DNA of 64,000 nucleotides from Adiantum capillus-veneris. Lineage: Eukaryota > Streptophyta > Polypodiopsida > Polypodiales > Pteridaceae. The notes beneath the pieces are model-generated. The model saw only the letters and a program-made list of their open reading frames with translations. It searched no databases and was not told the DNA's origin. The stretch covers positions 115,726,049-115,790,048 of the forward strand of contig CM043953.1 in NCBI GenBank assembly GCA_014529385.2, given 5' to 3'. A program made the translations under genes and the position numbers. Below, in pieces: positions 9,199 through 20,158 of the stretch; within the stretch, counting starts at the first letter, position 1; each line of letters starts with the position of its first letter.

Positions 9199-10800
9199 CT
9201 AAAGCACACCTTCTTGTATGTACTCCTTTAGAAACAACCTTCGAAGGGTAGGGTAGATTGTTTTCTCGTCCACCCTTAGGGTTCTATACCAATCTCCATC
9301 CTTCCCACTTAATGTCAAGCTTAAGGCATTGCACTTATGTAGTTCGTTGCGTTCCCCTAAGGAATCACATACTTGTTCAAACACTTCAATGTGTTTTCTA
9401 GCATCTTCGTCCCCATTGAATTTTTGCATGAGTTTGGCAATTTGTACTGCCTTACTTCTAGGCTCTCTATCAGATGCATGACGCATATTTTCCGTGAAAG
9501 ATCGACCTATGGTTTGAGCAAACGTTGCCAAGTCACCTATGTGAGGAGGCAGGGCCGGTGGAGGTACTCTTGAAATCATATGTGGGAGAGGGACGGGTAC
9601 CGGTCTTGGCATATGTGTGGATGATGCAGGATATGGAACATAACCGGGCATAGGTCCACTCGGATAAGGGCTAGGGAGCGGCACTCGAGGAGCATAAACA
9701 AGTGGTACAATTGGAGGTGTGGGGGCCATGTGTGCATAAGGGGCTAGAGGCACATACGGTCGAGGCCCCATATTAGGTACTACGACACTAGGTAGTGGCA
9801 CTGCGCTAACCGTAGATGTCATTGGTACATTCTCTGTCAGGCTTATCCCTGGAGTGAGCACTGTGTTTTCCTTAATAGAGGGTTGAGCCAAGTTAGGGAA
9901 GCTAAAGTTGTCGCTCGGAGGCTCAGATTGAATAGAGACCCCAGGTGAAATGACGTAAGATGGGTCCATGGGGCTCATTAGAGGAGTCTCCATTTGTGAT
10001 AGAGTAGGCTGTTGAGCCTTGCTCGTATCCAGAAATCTCATGGGGCCAGTTGAGAGTATATTTACCCCTCGGTTTTGCCTTTCTGATTGAATAACGCCAT
10101 GGATAACATTACAGATCATTTTCTGTTGATCTTCGATGCTCGTGGCACTAGAGGTGGATTGTACAATCTCTATCCATCCTACATGGTAGGCGTGGCCAGA
10201 GTGTAGATCCGTCAACACCTCAGTGTGGAGGTCGTATGTCCAATGATCATTAATGAACAATCCTTCTAGAGTTGACGTGTTAACGGTTTCTTGTGAGGTA
10301 GAAGAAATGTTGCTCCCCGTGGTTTTACTTGTCACCAACGGTACTCTAGAGGGAACTTCTGAAGGAGGCAGCTCAACAGGGCCTTCTTGGTAAGAAGTTG
10401 GCAGGATATCCACATGGACACTCTTTGGTGGTGTGGGGTCCACGTGCGATGTGAAAGGAGAGTCCACTTCCCCACCCCCTTCGTGTGCTTCATTTGCATC
10501 AGGTTCCGAGCCAGTAGCTCTACCTAATGTTTCCATGAAACGGCTAAACATACTAGTACTAGGCTGTGGAGCTTCGGGAGGTGCATGGCCTTCTCTCTCA
10601 ATGTTTTGGGTAGGGTATGCTTCCATGATCTCTGAGTCGGAGGAGGAATCACTAGTGGCTATTTTAGGGTCTTGGGTGGTGCTACCTTGTGTCCCCGCTG
10701 AGGGTCTAGAGCCTATCGTGGATGGGTAATGGGTGTCCGTATGAACAGAGGCACCCTCAATATGCTCGTGTTCTAGCACCCGCCCAAAGCATAAGTGCAT
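9199..10800 (-). CDS. Gypsy gag (capsid) protein
   Basis: 533 codons at the 5' end of the coding region. The N-terminal 400 residues are low in structure, rich in Pro, Ser and Thr, with a proline-rich stretch (PPIVPLVYAPRVPLPSPYPS). The C-terminal 90 residues match the retrotransposon gag fold: KFNGDEDARKHIEVFEQVC and LSLTLSGKDGDWYRTL, then LRRLFLKEYIQEGVL. The RNA-binding knuckles lie in the following frame. Gag forms the particle that packages element RNA. The assignment follows from the motif, the position just after the leader and the strand. Confidence 0.85.
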   Translation of the reverse strand: MHLCFGRVLEHEHIEGASVHTDTHYPSTIGSRPSAGTQGSTTQDPKIATSDSSSDSEIMEAYPTQNIEREGHAPPEAPQPSTSMFSRFMETLGRATGSEPDANEAHEGGGEVDSPFTSHVDPTPPKSVHVDILPTSYQEGPVELPPSEVPSRVPLVTSKTTGSNISSTSQETVNTSTLEGLFINDHWTYDLHTEVLTDLHSGHAYHVGWIEIVQSTSSATSIEDQQKMICNVIHGVIQSERQNRGVNILSTGPMRFLDTSKAQQPTLSQMETPLMSPMDPSYVISPGVSIQSEPPSDNFSFPNLAQPSIKENTVLTPGISLTENVPMTSTVSAVPLPSVVVPNMGPRPYVPLAPYAHMAPTPPIVPLVYAPRVPLPSPYPSGPMPGYVPYPASSTHMPRPVPVPLPHMISRVPPPALPPHIGDLATFAQTIGRSFTENMRHASDREPRSKAVQIAKLMQKFNGDEDARKHIEVFEQVCDSLGERNELHKCNALSLTLSGKDGDWYRTLRVDEKTIYPTLRRLFLKEYIQEGVL

Positions 10801-11787
10801 GTGCTTTTGATACCCTCAGGTGTCAAAAAGCTGCTCTAGGAGGCCTTGTGACTAGTTTTTTGCGTGTTTTTTGTTTGTTTTTTTGCTAGATTTTTTAGAG
10901 CGTGTCGTGGAATGGGCCGTGTGATAGCTCGAAACGAGCGTATCGCTAGGAGGGATGCGCTGTGCTTTACAGCCCACCGTTTGGTTCTATTTTGCTCCAG
11001 AAAAGCCCGAAACAGTCTTTTCCTAGCTGGGAAACTAGGCTCCAAATAGCAAGTCTAAGGGTGCAAGTGGGAAGAGAAGGGAGGAGAGTGGAGGACTTGC
11101 CCCACATGCTCTCATTCCCTCTTGAGGAGGTAGGGTATATATATAAGAGTGAGTCTAGTATATATCATTAGACTGAGGATTGGGGCCTGGGCCTAGGCTT
11201 GGGCTTGGGCTTGGGCTTGGGCTTGGGGAAATGATCCCGATCCCGATCACTAAAATCCCCAGTCACTCACGCTTAAATATTTTCGATTTTTTTATAATCT
11301 CCCCCTAAATCACGTTTTTATTTTTCGGTTTTTTTTTTTTTTTTTTTTTTGGGATATTATTTGGTACGCGTTTTGGTGCGCGTTGACCTCACCTAACTAT
11401 TTACTGTCCCACCTACCTACTGACCTGCTAATCAGTGGTTCACCTAATTACTAACCTGCTTAATTAACTAACTGTGCGCCTAACTGTGCACAAACCAGAA
11501 AACACAGAAAATGCAGAAAATTGAAACTTGACAGAACTGTGCAGTGCAAACCAGAAAATGCAAAAAACGCAGAAATGCTAACTGTGTAAGTTGAAATCGG
11601 AACTTAATAGAACTAACAAAACAGAGCTTAACAGAACACAGAAAACTTGAATGCAGTCAACAACATTGTGTCTTTCTCTATTGTTTTTGCATAACAACAA
11701 TGATCAAACTTAAGCCGCGTCTTTCCTACATAAAAAATAGCTTCAATACAATTTACAGGTCGCCATTGGAGCTTCACATGCAGCAGC
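10801..11787. other. 5' leader of the gypsy element; no gene seen
   Basis: About 1 kb between PBS and gag. It holds a GGGCTT hexamer array near 11186-11225, a run of T at 11332-11350, and repeated CCTAACTA/CTGACCTG-like words around 11390-11480. Small frames here show no family likeness. Confidence 0.6.
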
Positions 11788-11805
11788 TCCCCAGCAGCGG
11801 CGCCA
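11788..11805 (-). promoter_or_regulatory. Primer-binding site, tRNA-Asp type
   Basis: On the minus strand TGGCGCCGCTGCTGGGGA begins four bases after the LTR. It differs in about two positions from the complement of plant tRNA-Asp, the primer typical of Athila-type elements. This fixes the strand and the inner LTR boundary. Confidence 0.8.
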
Positions 11806-11809
11806 AAAA

Positions 11810-12340
11810 TGTCACGGCTAGGGACTTGCTACGCGCCGTGTGCGAGCCACAAAGGCTCCTAGCACACAGTCATACAACAGACAAGCTCACAAGGAAGAAC
11901 GATGTGTCACTCACCTTCCTGCGTAGTTGCGAATGAAGGATTCCTGCGCCGCGAAAAAGAGGGAGACGCCGCTACGCCACGCTCAACCGCCTCGCCGCCG
12001 TCGTGCCGCCGCAACGCTCGATCACACACACACACACTCACACTCTCTCTCTCACACACGTACACACACACACACACACACACACACGGAGATGGTGAAG
12101 GAGAAGGTGGAGATGGAGCAAGAGCAATTTCTATTGCACAATGAGAGAATGAGTAAAAATTAGGTTTAGTGGCTTTTATATGAGCTCACCCCATTCACAC
12201 TTGGGCGCCCATACTTAGCCAACTAACTCCTTGAATATTCCCGTTAGAGTGCGCCTGTCATCAGCGATCACCCTTACCCTGTTCCTATTGGTCCGACAAG
12301 CCCGGTACCTGACTCTAAATAATACAACAATTATAGATCA
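11810..12340 (-). repeat. 5' LTR of the first gypsy element (531 bp)
   Basis: On the minus strand it begins TGATCTATAATTG and ends GCCGTGACA, the canonical TG...CA. A TATA-like CATATAAAAGCC (minus strand) lies near 12170-12182 and would start the element transcript. A compound CA/CT microsatellite is at 12024-12088. The outer flank is TAGGG (12341-12345); its partner at the other end lies outside the window. The outer boundary is inferred from TG...CA, since no second LTR is available to confirm it. Confidence 0.65.
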
Positions 12341-12345
12341 TAGGG

Positions 12346-12515
12346 TGTCCGTGTGCCGTGAGGGTTAACAAGTGGCCTCTAAGCACCCTTGTAGGCTCCC
12401 ATGCTGCTCAATTGGGTTGGGCTTCGCAAAAACAACAAACACACACACAAACCCGCAACCTAACCCTACACAAATTTGGGGCACCACCTAGTTTTGGATG
12501 CGAACTAGGACGCGT

Positions 12516-12593
<78 letters not shown>

Positions 12594-14985
12594 TGCTCGG
12601 GCTGCTTTGAAATGTATCGGCAATGATCAAGCAAACACAATTATATATGTAAGAAAGAGAGAGAAGAGGGATGGGGTGCTTGTTGCATTAATACCTTCTT
12701 ACAAATCTTTCATGACCGATCAAAGTGAGATTACTATTTGTTCAACATAGCTTGAGTAAATTTCACCACGACATATCATAAGAAAAGCCACCCCAATCAC
12801 TGTCTTAAAGCGAGGGGAGTCCTCTCCATCCTGTCACCCTCTTACAATATGTGGGATTTATCGCTAAATTGATGACAGCACCCAGACACAAGCTATCAAG
12901 AACTAAAAATATCACCAAGACACTTACACATTATTGTTGTCCATTACTTCACGTTGGAAGAGAGACAAAGTATCCAAGCTTAGTCCAAATCCACCCTCCT
13001 TGATTCAGCAAATGTTGGGCTTACACTAGTAGGAGGAATGATAGATTTTCCACTCTCAATTGAATGATCGCTCTCTCTCTTACAATGGCATAGAGTGCCC
13101 GTGCTAATCACCCCTATTACAACACATGCACAAGCATACGACAATGAGCTTCCACTCAAGAGCTCCTTCTAGAGAGGTTGATCTTGGCTTCTCAAGCTAT
13201 AGCATAGTGCTCTTGCTTATGGCTCTCCCTTTGTGCTAGCTACACCCTCCTTTTATAGCAATTTTGAAGGCTAGGGTTACTTCTCTAACCATGGTTGGGT
13301 TAGATTTTCAGCACTTATCTAATTTCTTTTGCTTGGAATTATCAAGAAGTTGGTGTGGATAGATGAAGAAGAGAGGGAGGAGAGAAGTGGAGGTGATAGG
13401 ACTTTTCATAGTAGGTTAGTGTTAGTAAATTAGTAGAGTTAGTTATTTTATTGATTTACAAATGGAATTGGCTATTTACCATGGGAGTATCCAAGTAGGA
13501 TACAAATAAGGAAGAAAAAACTCTTAATAGGTAAGAAAACATGGATTTCTTACAATGTTGATGCTCCAAGTGTCTTGAGTAGGGTCAATTTTGACGCTTG
13601 TTGACGGTCCACTAGCTTTGACGGTACGCTTTTTTCACTCTTGACCTTCCTTTGGGAGCCAAGGTAATTGAATATGAGTAATCAATCACCATGATGCTGT
13701 CTTTCAAGAGAAGAGGCTGAGTTTTATGGTTTTTTGATAGATATGGGTAATATGGATGAGGAAAAATGAGACTAGGTGGTCAATTTTGGAATGGAAGTGT
13801 GTGTAGGAAACATGAGTTCACCATGGTTTCTCTTATTCTTCAAGGTTTAGAAGAAGGTGAGTAGGGTGCAGAGAGGAGTGGTGAGAGAGATGGGATGATG
13901 AGTGGAGAGGTGTGTGTGAAAGAGGAAAATGATAAAGTGGAAGAGGGAGTGTGGCTGCATAGCATGGGCAAACTGGGGTCCACAAATAGAATCCTAGCTC
14001 ACAGCTCGTAGCTCAAAAAAATATGAAAAAATTTGAGGTGAAAGTTCAGCTCACGAGCTACAACTTTTGTTTGTATCACCTTTTCAAATTTGGGGAGCAT
14101 GTGATCTTTAAAAATTCAGCAAAACCGACTATTTTTTCCACTGCACCAGGTCCTTGTGAGGTCCTTCTTTGGATGATTCTTTTGAATACCTCCAAGAGTG
14201 AGCTTTCCATGGTGCATGCATACATTCCACATACCCTTGACCTTATTTGGTAGGTCTATAATTGAAGATATTGTTGAGATCATGATATAAGTGAATAGTA
14301 CAACTAAGAAAATCAAATATTGAGGGGTCTAAAAAAATATGTACATGTCAAATGTAAATAATATAGGTGGAAAAAATATAAAGGGGTCAAAATAAATCTC
14401 TCTCATTATAAGTCTACCATAAAAAAATGAGTATTTTTGGTGTTCTAATTTATGAGAGTAAAAGAGAATAGATGTAGGAAGAAAAAATCACAATAGTGAA
14501 AAAATATACACATAAATAAAACTAGTTTTTTTGGATTTTTGTTGGGATGGAGTTACACCAAAAATAAGAGAAGCTTGCATGAAAATATTTTTTATATGGA
14601 ATAAAGAGTATGCAAAATGGTAAGAAAAAATATGGTAATGGTAAGTCAATGTACATAGCATAAATAACACACCATAGGTAGAAATATTTAAATAAATACC
14701 AAAATAATTATGAAAAATCCTTTTATTTAGGCCCTATATACAATGAAATATTTACACACAAATGGGCCATAATATACTTATATTTTTTATATTTTTATAT
14801 TTTTTTGGCTCAACTAGCCCAGTGACTAGCTAGCTGAGGGTTTTTAAGAAGATATGGGAAAAGTCCCCTAACTCACACATACCTATATACAGTGAAATGG
14901 TAGGGATAGCCACAGTGTTTGGATGATTTTGGTAGGGTGGGTTAACTCACTATGGCAATTTCGGAGAGCCAAAAAACGGCTATCA
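12346..14985 (-). mobile_element. Left copy of a 2.6-2.7 kb long LTR, probably solo
   Basis: This stretch is roughly 88-90% identical by eye along its length to 57896-60608, in the same orientation. Read on the minus strand it starts TGATAGCC and ends GGACA. A shared TATA box CTATAAAAGG (minus strand) sits at 13251-13260, dividing about 1.7 kb of U3 from 0.9 kb of R/U5. No PBS, PPT or coding frame adjoins it. A 4-bp duplication ATAG is seen at 14986-14989 and, two bases off the TG, at 12340-12343. It lies five bases from the LTR of the first gypsy element, so one may have inserted at the edge of the other. Confidence 0.65.
12519..12590. repeat. (GA)n microsatellite, about 36 units
   Basis: An uninterrupted GA dinucleotide run, matched by a similar run at the same place in the right copy of the long LTR (58158-58228). 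Frames read across it are artefacts. Confidence 0.95.
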
Positions 14986-17900
14986 ATAGATTGGACACTT
15001 GGCCGAAAATACTTTGTGCCGACATGCTCTTGGCATGGCTTTGTAATAGTCAAGCGTACTGAGATGTTTTGAAAAACCAAGCAAAGCATACTAAAAATGG
15101 AATAACACCAATTCAATAGATGCATACCTGGAGATTTAAACGTAATGTACACTTACCTGTGTTCAAATGTAGAGGAGCATGTCCCCTACCTGAAAGAAAA
15201 CAAACAGCATTGCACTGGGCACCCTGCGCGTTGCCTTTGAAATCCAAGCCCTTGGATTAGAATCTATGTAGTCAAACCCCTTGGTAAGACTCTTTGTAGA
15301 AACTGCTCAACTAGATAACGGAAACAACATAGTCAACCGTGTGGTAGATTGCGGAATTCTTTCCTTGAAAGTATAACTAGGAGAGATCATCTGTGATCCT
15401 CAATGCAGATCAACGTGTGATCCTTAATGCCTATGGGGTGACATAATAATCACCCGCTAGGTCTTACCCCAAAACAGTATGTCCATAGACACGACGTAGT
15501 GCTATAGATAGAGCAGGAAATTCACACAAGTGAACTGCCGAGCTCTTATGGACAACCCTGCTGTCACAAGTGATTGCTGCATCTATACTTTCTTGTAGAG
15601 ATCAGTTGTTGTGAGTTGAAGATTAGTAAAAACTCAACTTGAGTGTCGCACAGAAAACATGTAGTGCAAAAATGACACCCTAAACATTCGTAATGACAAG
15701 ACTCTTCCTTGTCAATTAACCTCAATGTGTACTCCACTGGGTAGAGCTGTTCGAGCTTGAGAACAATCATCCAAGGAATACCAATAGGTGGGTCTTACCC
15801 TTGGCTTGATAGAGGCTCTTAGCCTGTTTGGCTCATAGTCCTTATGCAAAGTAGTGTTCAATCAACGAACCGATGAAGACTAATTTGAGTAGCATCTTAG
15901 CCACATGGTAGGTTTGAGTTAGAGCACCTTGGCTCCAGCTGACTCACGAGCAAAACATGTATCAAAAGCTTCTAAGAAGATTTTCATTTTTTCCTTAAAG
16001 AGAGAGATAGAGAGTATGTTGGGCTGAGGAACTTTCCTTAAGTTACTGCCTTGTATGTACTGCGCCCATGCTTGTGTGCATCTTATGCGTAGCGTGAAAC
16101 TTATTCTATAAGCCTGCCACAATGTGACTGGATAACGCTCGCATCACGAGAGGTAACACAAGTCACATCTTGCCTCACCTATCATGTAGGGGATTGTGAT
16201 TGTACGAAAATGACTGAACAATGGCTCGTTGCCTGTGAATGAAGTCTTAATTCTTAGATTTGGATTCCTTGTAGTGTTGTTGTGTGTTGACAGCAACCAA
16301 AAAGCATGTCGAAAGACTCCAGAAGTTCCCTCGTCCTTGACAGAGTATCTGGTGTTATAGCGGAAGCGTAATTTATGAGCCAGTGGAGTTGAGTCAACTT
16401 GACCAACATGCCTTGCATGCAAAATTGTGAGCCCTTGGCTACTATGATAGCCTCAAGCATGAGAGTCGAAGCTGTAAGTGCCGTGCACAGTCTGCATTGG
16501 TAGTGATGCATCATAACGTGATGTTGATGGTGTCAAAGAACTTTGCAGTACACCATCGACAATATTTTCCAAATGAAATGTGTAAACATGAAAAAAGAAA
16601 CAAAACTGAAAGCGGTCTAACCTGGCCATCCTGCCGTAACCAGTTGCCTGGAGATGTCTAAAGAAAAACTCACTCCAAAACGGCTCATAGCCATATCTGT
16701 ACAGACGACTTCGTATGTCCTCTACCCCCGTCCGGTACGTGATGAAATAACCTGCAATATGAATTAACCTGCAAACACATTGCCTATGTCTTTGCAATTT
16801 TGTATGCTCATAGCATATGACAAATGTGCGAAGTCGCCACATACCCAAGCTTCACATATGAACCAACTCTCCAACATAAGGAGTAAGAGACATAGCGCCT
16901 AGCCTAGTCTCATATTGGACAAGCCTTATGTATCTAACCTGACTCATGCCCTGCACAAGTAGGTAGCACAATCTAGTGTCCTTGCATCGAACATGCCATC
17001 ACCATGCCATGCATGTGATGCATGCTTTGACACCTTGCATACCTCAAGCTCTGCTTGATAACTTCCTTTGAAACATGTGTGTATGCCTTGCACACCTTCA
17101 TGATCTCCTAGGCATGCATACTGTCACTTAGGCAAACATGGTGCTTGCTAGGCACACTTTTTCTGCCTCCGAGACATAGGGATTACCTCGAGGATGGCCC
17201 TATCACCGGTTATGCATAAGGGTTAGAACTTGCCTCAAGCAAGTCAACAACACGCTCTACAGATATGACACATGCATTGATCGAGTAGACTAGAGTATAT
17301 GCAACTACTAAGGACATCCCCGCATCATGCTACCAAAGACATACCCTCCTCAAGCACACATGGTTATGCCCCCTCCACGAGAGCCATGTCCATGTCTTAC
17401 ATGTAGGGTAGAAGCCGTGACACACATGCAGTGTATTCCAAAGGAATGTGACACACACATCCATCTACTACGACTCAATCAAGTGTTCTATCGTAAGCAT
17501 ACCATATCAAGCATACAAGGTCGCATGCCTTCTCTAAGGGCATTCCATGTCATGCATGATATCAAAACATCTAATGTACACTGTACTTGCAGTCGTGTGC
17601 AAAGTTTGTGTACCCCAAGAAACACATAACCGTCTCTACGACTACTCAAGCATAACTGCTTAAGTCAAATGTATACATGCAAGAAGAAAACATAACTTTA
17701 AAAAGTTACCTTGGCTTCCAATCCCTCAGCCTCGGGTTTCCTCCCGCAATCAAGCATGTCAGAGCGTGTGCATATGAGCTCCATAGACCTGTGCCACCTT
17801 TGGATGCTTCCATTGCCCCATGCATGCATCTATGCATAGCAATATCCTTGACGTTCCATATTTGCATGCGACATCTCGGCATGTGAGCTCGTCCCGCAAT

Positions 17901-18426
17901 CCAAATAGTCCGCTCGAAGAGCCTACGACGTCTCCCGGACCCGTTCCCAGAGCCTGCGAGTTCTTGGCGCTTGCCTCTAGTCCTCCGGTGCTTAGGGTTG
18001 GTCCTTGCGCGTGTGTGACCGCCCTTGCATGGCCAAGTTTAGGGCTTTAAAAAAAAAAACCTGTAGCTTGCATGGCGAGTATAGCGGAAGTAGGCTACGC
18101 ATTCCAGAAAACCGACGGAGCCGTCGATACAGGCCATACCCGGGCATGTCCCTGTGACGAAATTTACCCCCCACGGCAGCGCGAAGCCATCCCCATCCTC
18201 TGCGTTCAGATCCGAGCAGGTCGACTTCGGCTTTGTCTTGTGTGCAAGGGTCGCTTCCCACGACCTTCCTGTCGGCTCCACTTCGTCGGCTTGTGTACCC
18301 AAGCGTCCATGCCCACGGCAGTCGAGATCTCCTCCATCCCCTGCTTAGGGAGGCTGCACACGACAGTCTACACCTCTCTTGGCAGAGGGTTTTTCTACGA
18401 CCTCAGAGAGAGACAGAAGAGAATTC

Positions 18427-18476
<50 letters not shown>

Positions 18477-18559
18477 ATACAACCTCATGCAAGAGCAAGC
18501 ACTAGGCTTCTGTCTTCTCCTTTCTCCATGGCTCCACCTTCCCCCTTCCTCTCCACCTT
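14986..18559. other. Unassigned 3.6 kb; no gene recognised
   Basis: No retroelement motif, LTR or host gene is recognised. Between about 16900 and 17650 the sequence is rich in words built from CATGC, ACACAT and CTTGCA. From about 17880 to 18420 it becomes distinctly GC-rich. Minus-strand frames of 60-130 codons between 15564 and 16848 show no known motif. It may be the internal part of a non-coding element that starts at the small LTR at 18573-18746, or simply old repeat debris. Confidence 0.4.
18428..18474. repeat. (GA)n microsatellite
   Basis: GA dinucleotide run of about 23 units inside the GC-rich stretch left of the small LTR. The plus-strand frames at 18072-18633 run through it and are not credible genes. 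Confidence 0.95.
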
Positions 18560-18571
18560 GCTCTCATACCA
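18560..18571 (-). promoter_or_regulatory. PBS-like site, tRNA-iMet type
   Basis: On the minus strand TGGTATGAGAGC, one base different from the usual tRNA-iMet PBS, lies one base inside the small LTR. It suggests that LTR belongs to an element reading leftward. Confidence 0.45.
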
Positions 18572-18572
18572 A

Positions 18573-18746
18573 CGTAAGACCTAGGGTAACAGAACCTGGG
18601 ATCCTCCTCCCTACCACCCCTTATATAGGCTAGCTCCTAGCACTTTTCCTAAGCGGATCCCAAGTCTGCACTAGTCCAGCCGGACCTTGGCCTAGGTCCC
18701 TGACCCCCTAGGTTGGGCCTTGCCCCGTAGGACCCTTGTCCTAACA
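18573..18746 (-). repeat. Small LTR (about 174 bp) of a TRIM- or copia-like element
   Basis: On the minus strand the sequence begins TGTTAGGACAAGGG, has a TATA box TATATAAGG near 18612-18620 and ends beside the PBS-like site. Size and layout fit a copia or TRIM LTR. Its outer end coincides exactly with the point where homology between the chromovirus LTRs starts (18747), as expected if it inserted into that LTR. I did not find its partner LTR to the left. Confidence 0.45.
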
Positions 18747-19420
18747 GAAATAGTAACCTGCTGATGAATAATTAGTCATAATCAAGCACACTATGTAAAA
18801 CATGCATAGCAAGGAAGAAGAAGATGAAGCAGAGCTTCCATGGGAGCTTGAGAGAAGGAGAAACTGAGCTTTAATCAGCCCAAGAGAGGCTAAACTCTCT
18901 TGCCTTGGGACTCAAGTCAGTTTTTGTGGCATGTAGGGCATAGGGCTTTTTGACCATAGCATGTAGTTCAGATCCGTAGTTCAGATCCGACAGCTCTGGG
19001 AGGTTAGAGATCAAGGGCTAGGAGAAGATAGCGCAAATTTGAGGAGTTTAGACGTGTTCAGCTGCCCACACTTAGCCTCTCCTGTTGCCTTGAGCCCCAA
19101 GCCACTCCTTTGGGCCATCCCTGCCCATAATCCCTATACTTGATGTGGTATGGCAGCTTAATTTCAAAGGACTTTAGAACATTTTGGACAATATTTATTA
19201 AATACTTATAGTCTATAAAATCCCGTTGGAACCCTTAACGAACTCCGATGACACTTCTAAAAAATGCATAAATTATCTAGAACTCTCTAGTTCACAGATG
19301 CACATTCCTGCCCATTGTACATTGTTGGTCCTTTTACTATTTTTATTTTCTCTCACTAGAATGCCCAATTCTAGAGAGAGAAAATGCATTTGAGTAGACC
19401 AAAAATGAAATTTGGTGACA
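18747..19420 (-). repeat. 3' LTR of the chromovirus (recognisable part)
   Basis: Matches 25481-26149 in direct orientation, from GAAATAGTAACCT to AATTTGGTGACA. On the minus strand its start is TGTCACCAAATTTC, a canonical TG. The part equivalent to 25004-25480 is not found adjacent; the small LTR at 18573-18746 stands there instead. Confidence 0.8.
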
Positions 19421-19798
19421 TTACACCGCTCTTGAAATCATAGTCATCCTCAACTATGCTTTTATTCAAGAGAAAGAGTGTTACATTTGGTCCATTGGGT
19501 TTTTGCTCAAGATCCACTTCTAGCACATCTGACATTGATCCACAGTAGATGACCAATCTACGGGTACTTGAGAGAGAATTTTCCGCAAGTATGTCAACCA
19601 GATTTAGCCTAGCACCTTCCCATAGTAGTTTGCAAGGCTACTTGGTACTCGGGAGAGACTCTGCTGCGAGTGTGCACATTTGGTATGGATACACATTACA
19701 TTTAAAAACATTAATGAAGAACTTAAAACAATAGAATTCAATACAGAGAACCATGTAATTATTCATTAGCTTGCATTGATTACATCGATGTAAAACAT
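19421..19798. other. 3' non-coding part of the chromovirus; no gene seen
   Basis: A 378-bp stretch between the LTR and the chromodomain frame. No further motif was recognised. Confidence 0.6.
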
Positions 19799-20020
19799 TT
19801 AGGGCATTTTGTGCAATTCATTGTAGGTGGCTACCACTAACATATTATCCTTCAATTGTGGCTCTTGCATCCATTTAGCGTCTTTGAAAGGATAATTTTT
19901 AAACTTTATGAGATACTTACAAAGTACCTTACCATTTTGTAGCACCTTGTCTTCATGTCGTATGATATGCTCGGGTTGCAATATCTTTTCAGGCCCTTCA
20001 AACTCTAGAGGATCATCCAA
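19799..20020 (-). CDS. Integrase C-terminal chromodomain
   Basis: 73 codons. HIIRHEDKVLQNGKVLCKYL followed by IKFKNYPFKDAKWMQEPQL is the chromodomain pattern: the first beta strand, the aromatic KW-type position and the final helix are all recognisable. In chromoviruses this domain ends integrase and steers insertion to particular chromatin marks. Its position right after the integrase frame, on the same strand, supports the call. It identifies the element as a chromovirus; I cannot assign it firmly to Tekay, Galadriel, Reina or CRM. Confidence 0.85.
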   Translation of the reverse strand: MDDPLEFEGPEKILQPEHIIRHEDKVLQNGKVLCKYLIKFKNYPFKDAKWMQEPQLKDNMLVVATYNELHKMP

Positions 20021-20158
20021 AATTGGTTCTTAAGGAGGATCACCTTTGTAAGCTTTAAGTAAGCTTACATGAAAAGCATTATGAATAGGCCAATGAGAGG
20101 GTAGCTTAAGTTGATAAGCAGTCTCATTAATTGGCCTAAGGATTTGGAATGGTCCATA

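Larger units (their letters stand above)
1..12340 (-). mobile_element. Large Ty3/gypsy element (non-chromoviral, Athila/Tat/Selgy-like), runs off left edge
   Basis: Fossil LTR retrotransposon read on the minus strand. Order from its 5' end (right) is: 531-bp LTR, tRNA-Asp-type PBS, leader of about 1 kb, gag, long frame with CCHC knuckles, protease and reverse transcriptase, RNase H plus integrase, a second retropepsin-like frame, a small acidic frame, then the 3' region. The 3' LTR is not in the window, so its full length exceeds 12.3 kb. RT wording (AFGLTNAPATFQR, FLDD) and the absence of a chromodomain place it outside chromoviruses; the closest known groupings are the OTA lineages (Athila, Tat, Phygy, Selgy). 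Coding frames are long with only about two or three interruptions, so it is fairly young or was recently active. Age cannot be read because one LTR is missing. Confidence 0.85.

Noticed and set aside
12358-12750. Open frames across the GA run at 12.5 kb (and similar ones at 18.4, 54.0, 54.6 and 58.2 kb) encoding Arg-Glu, Leu-Ser or poly-Pro/Gly repeats
   Set aside because: Dinucleotide and homopolymer runs are open in several frames by construction; the flanks show no protein motif.
18072-18584. 170-codon plus-strand frame in GC-rich DNA
   Set aside because: Stops are rare in GC-rich DNA; overlapping frames are open on both strands, it runs into a GA repeat and has no recognisable domain.
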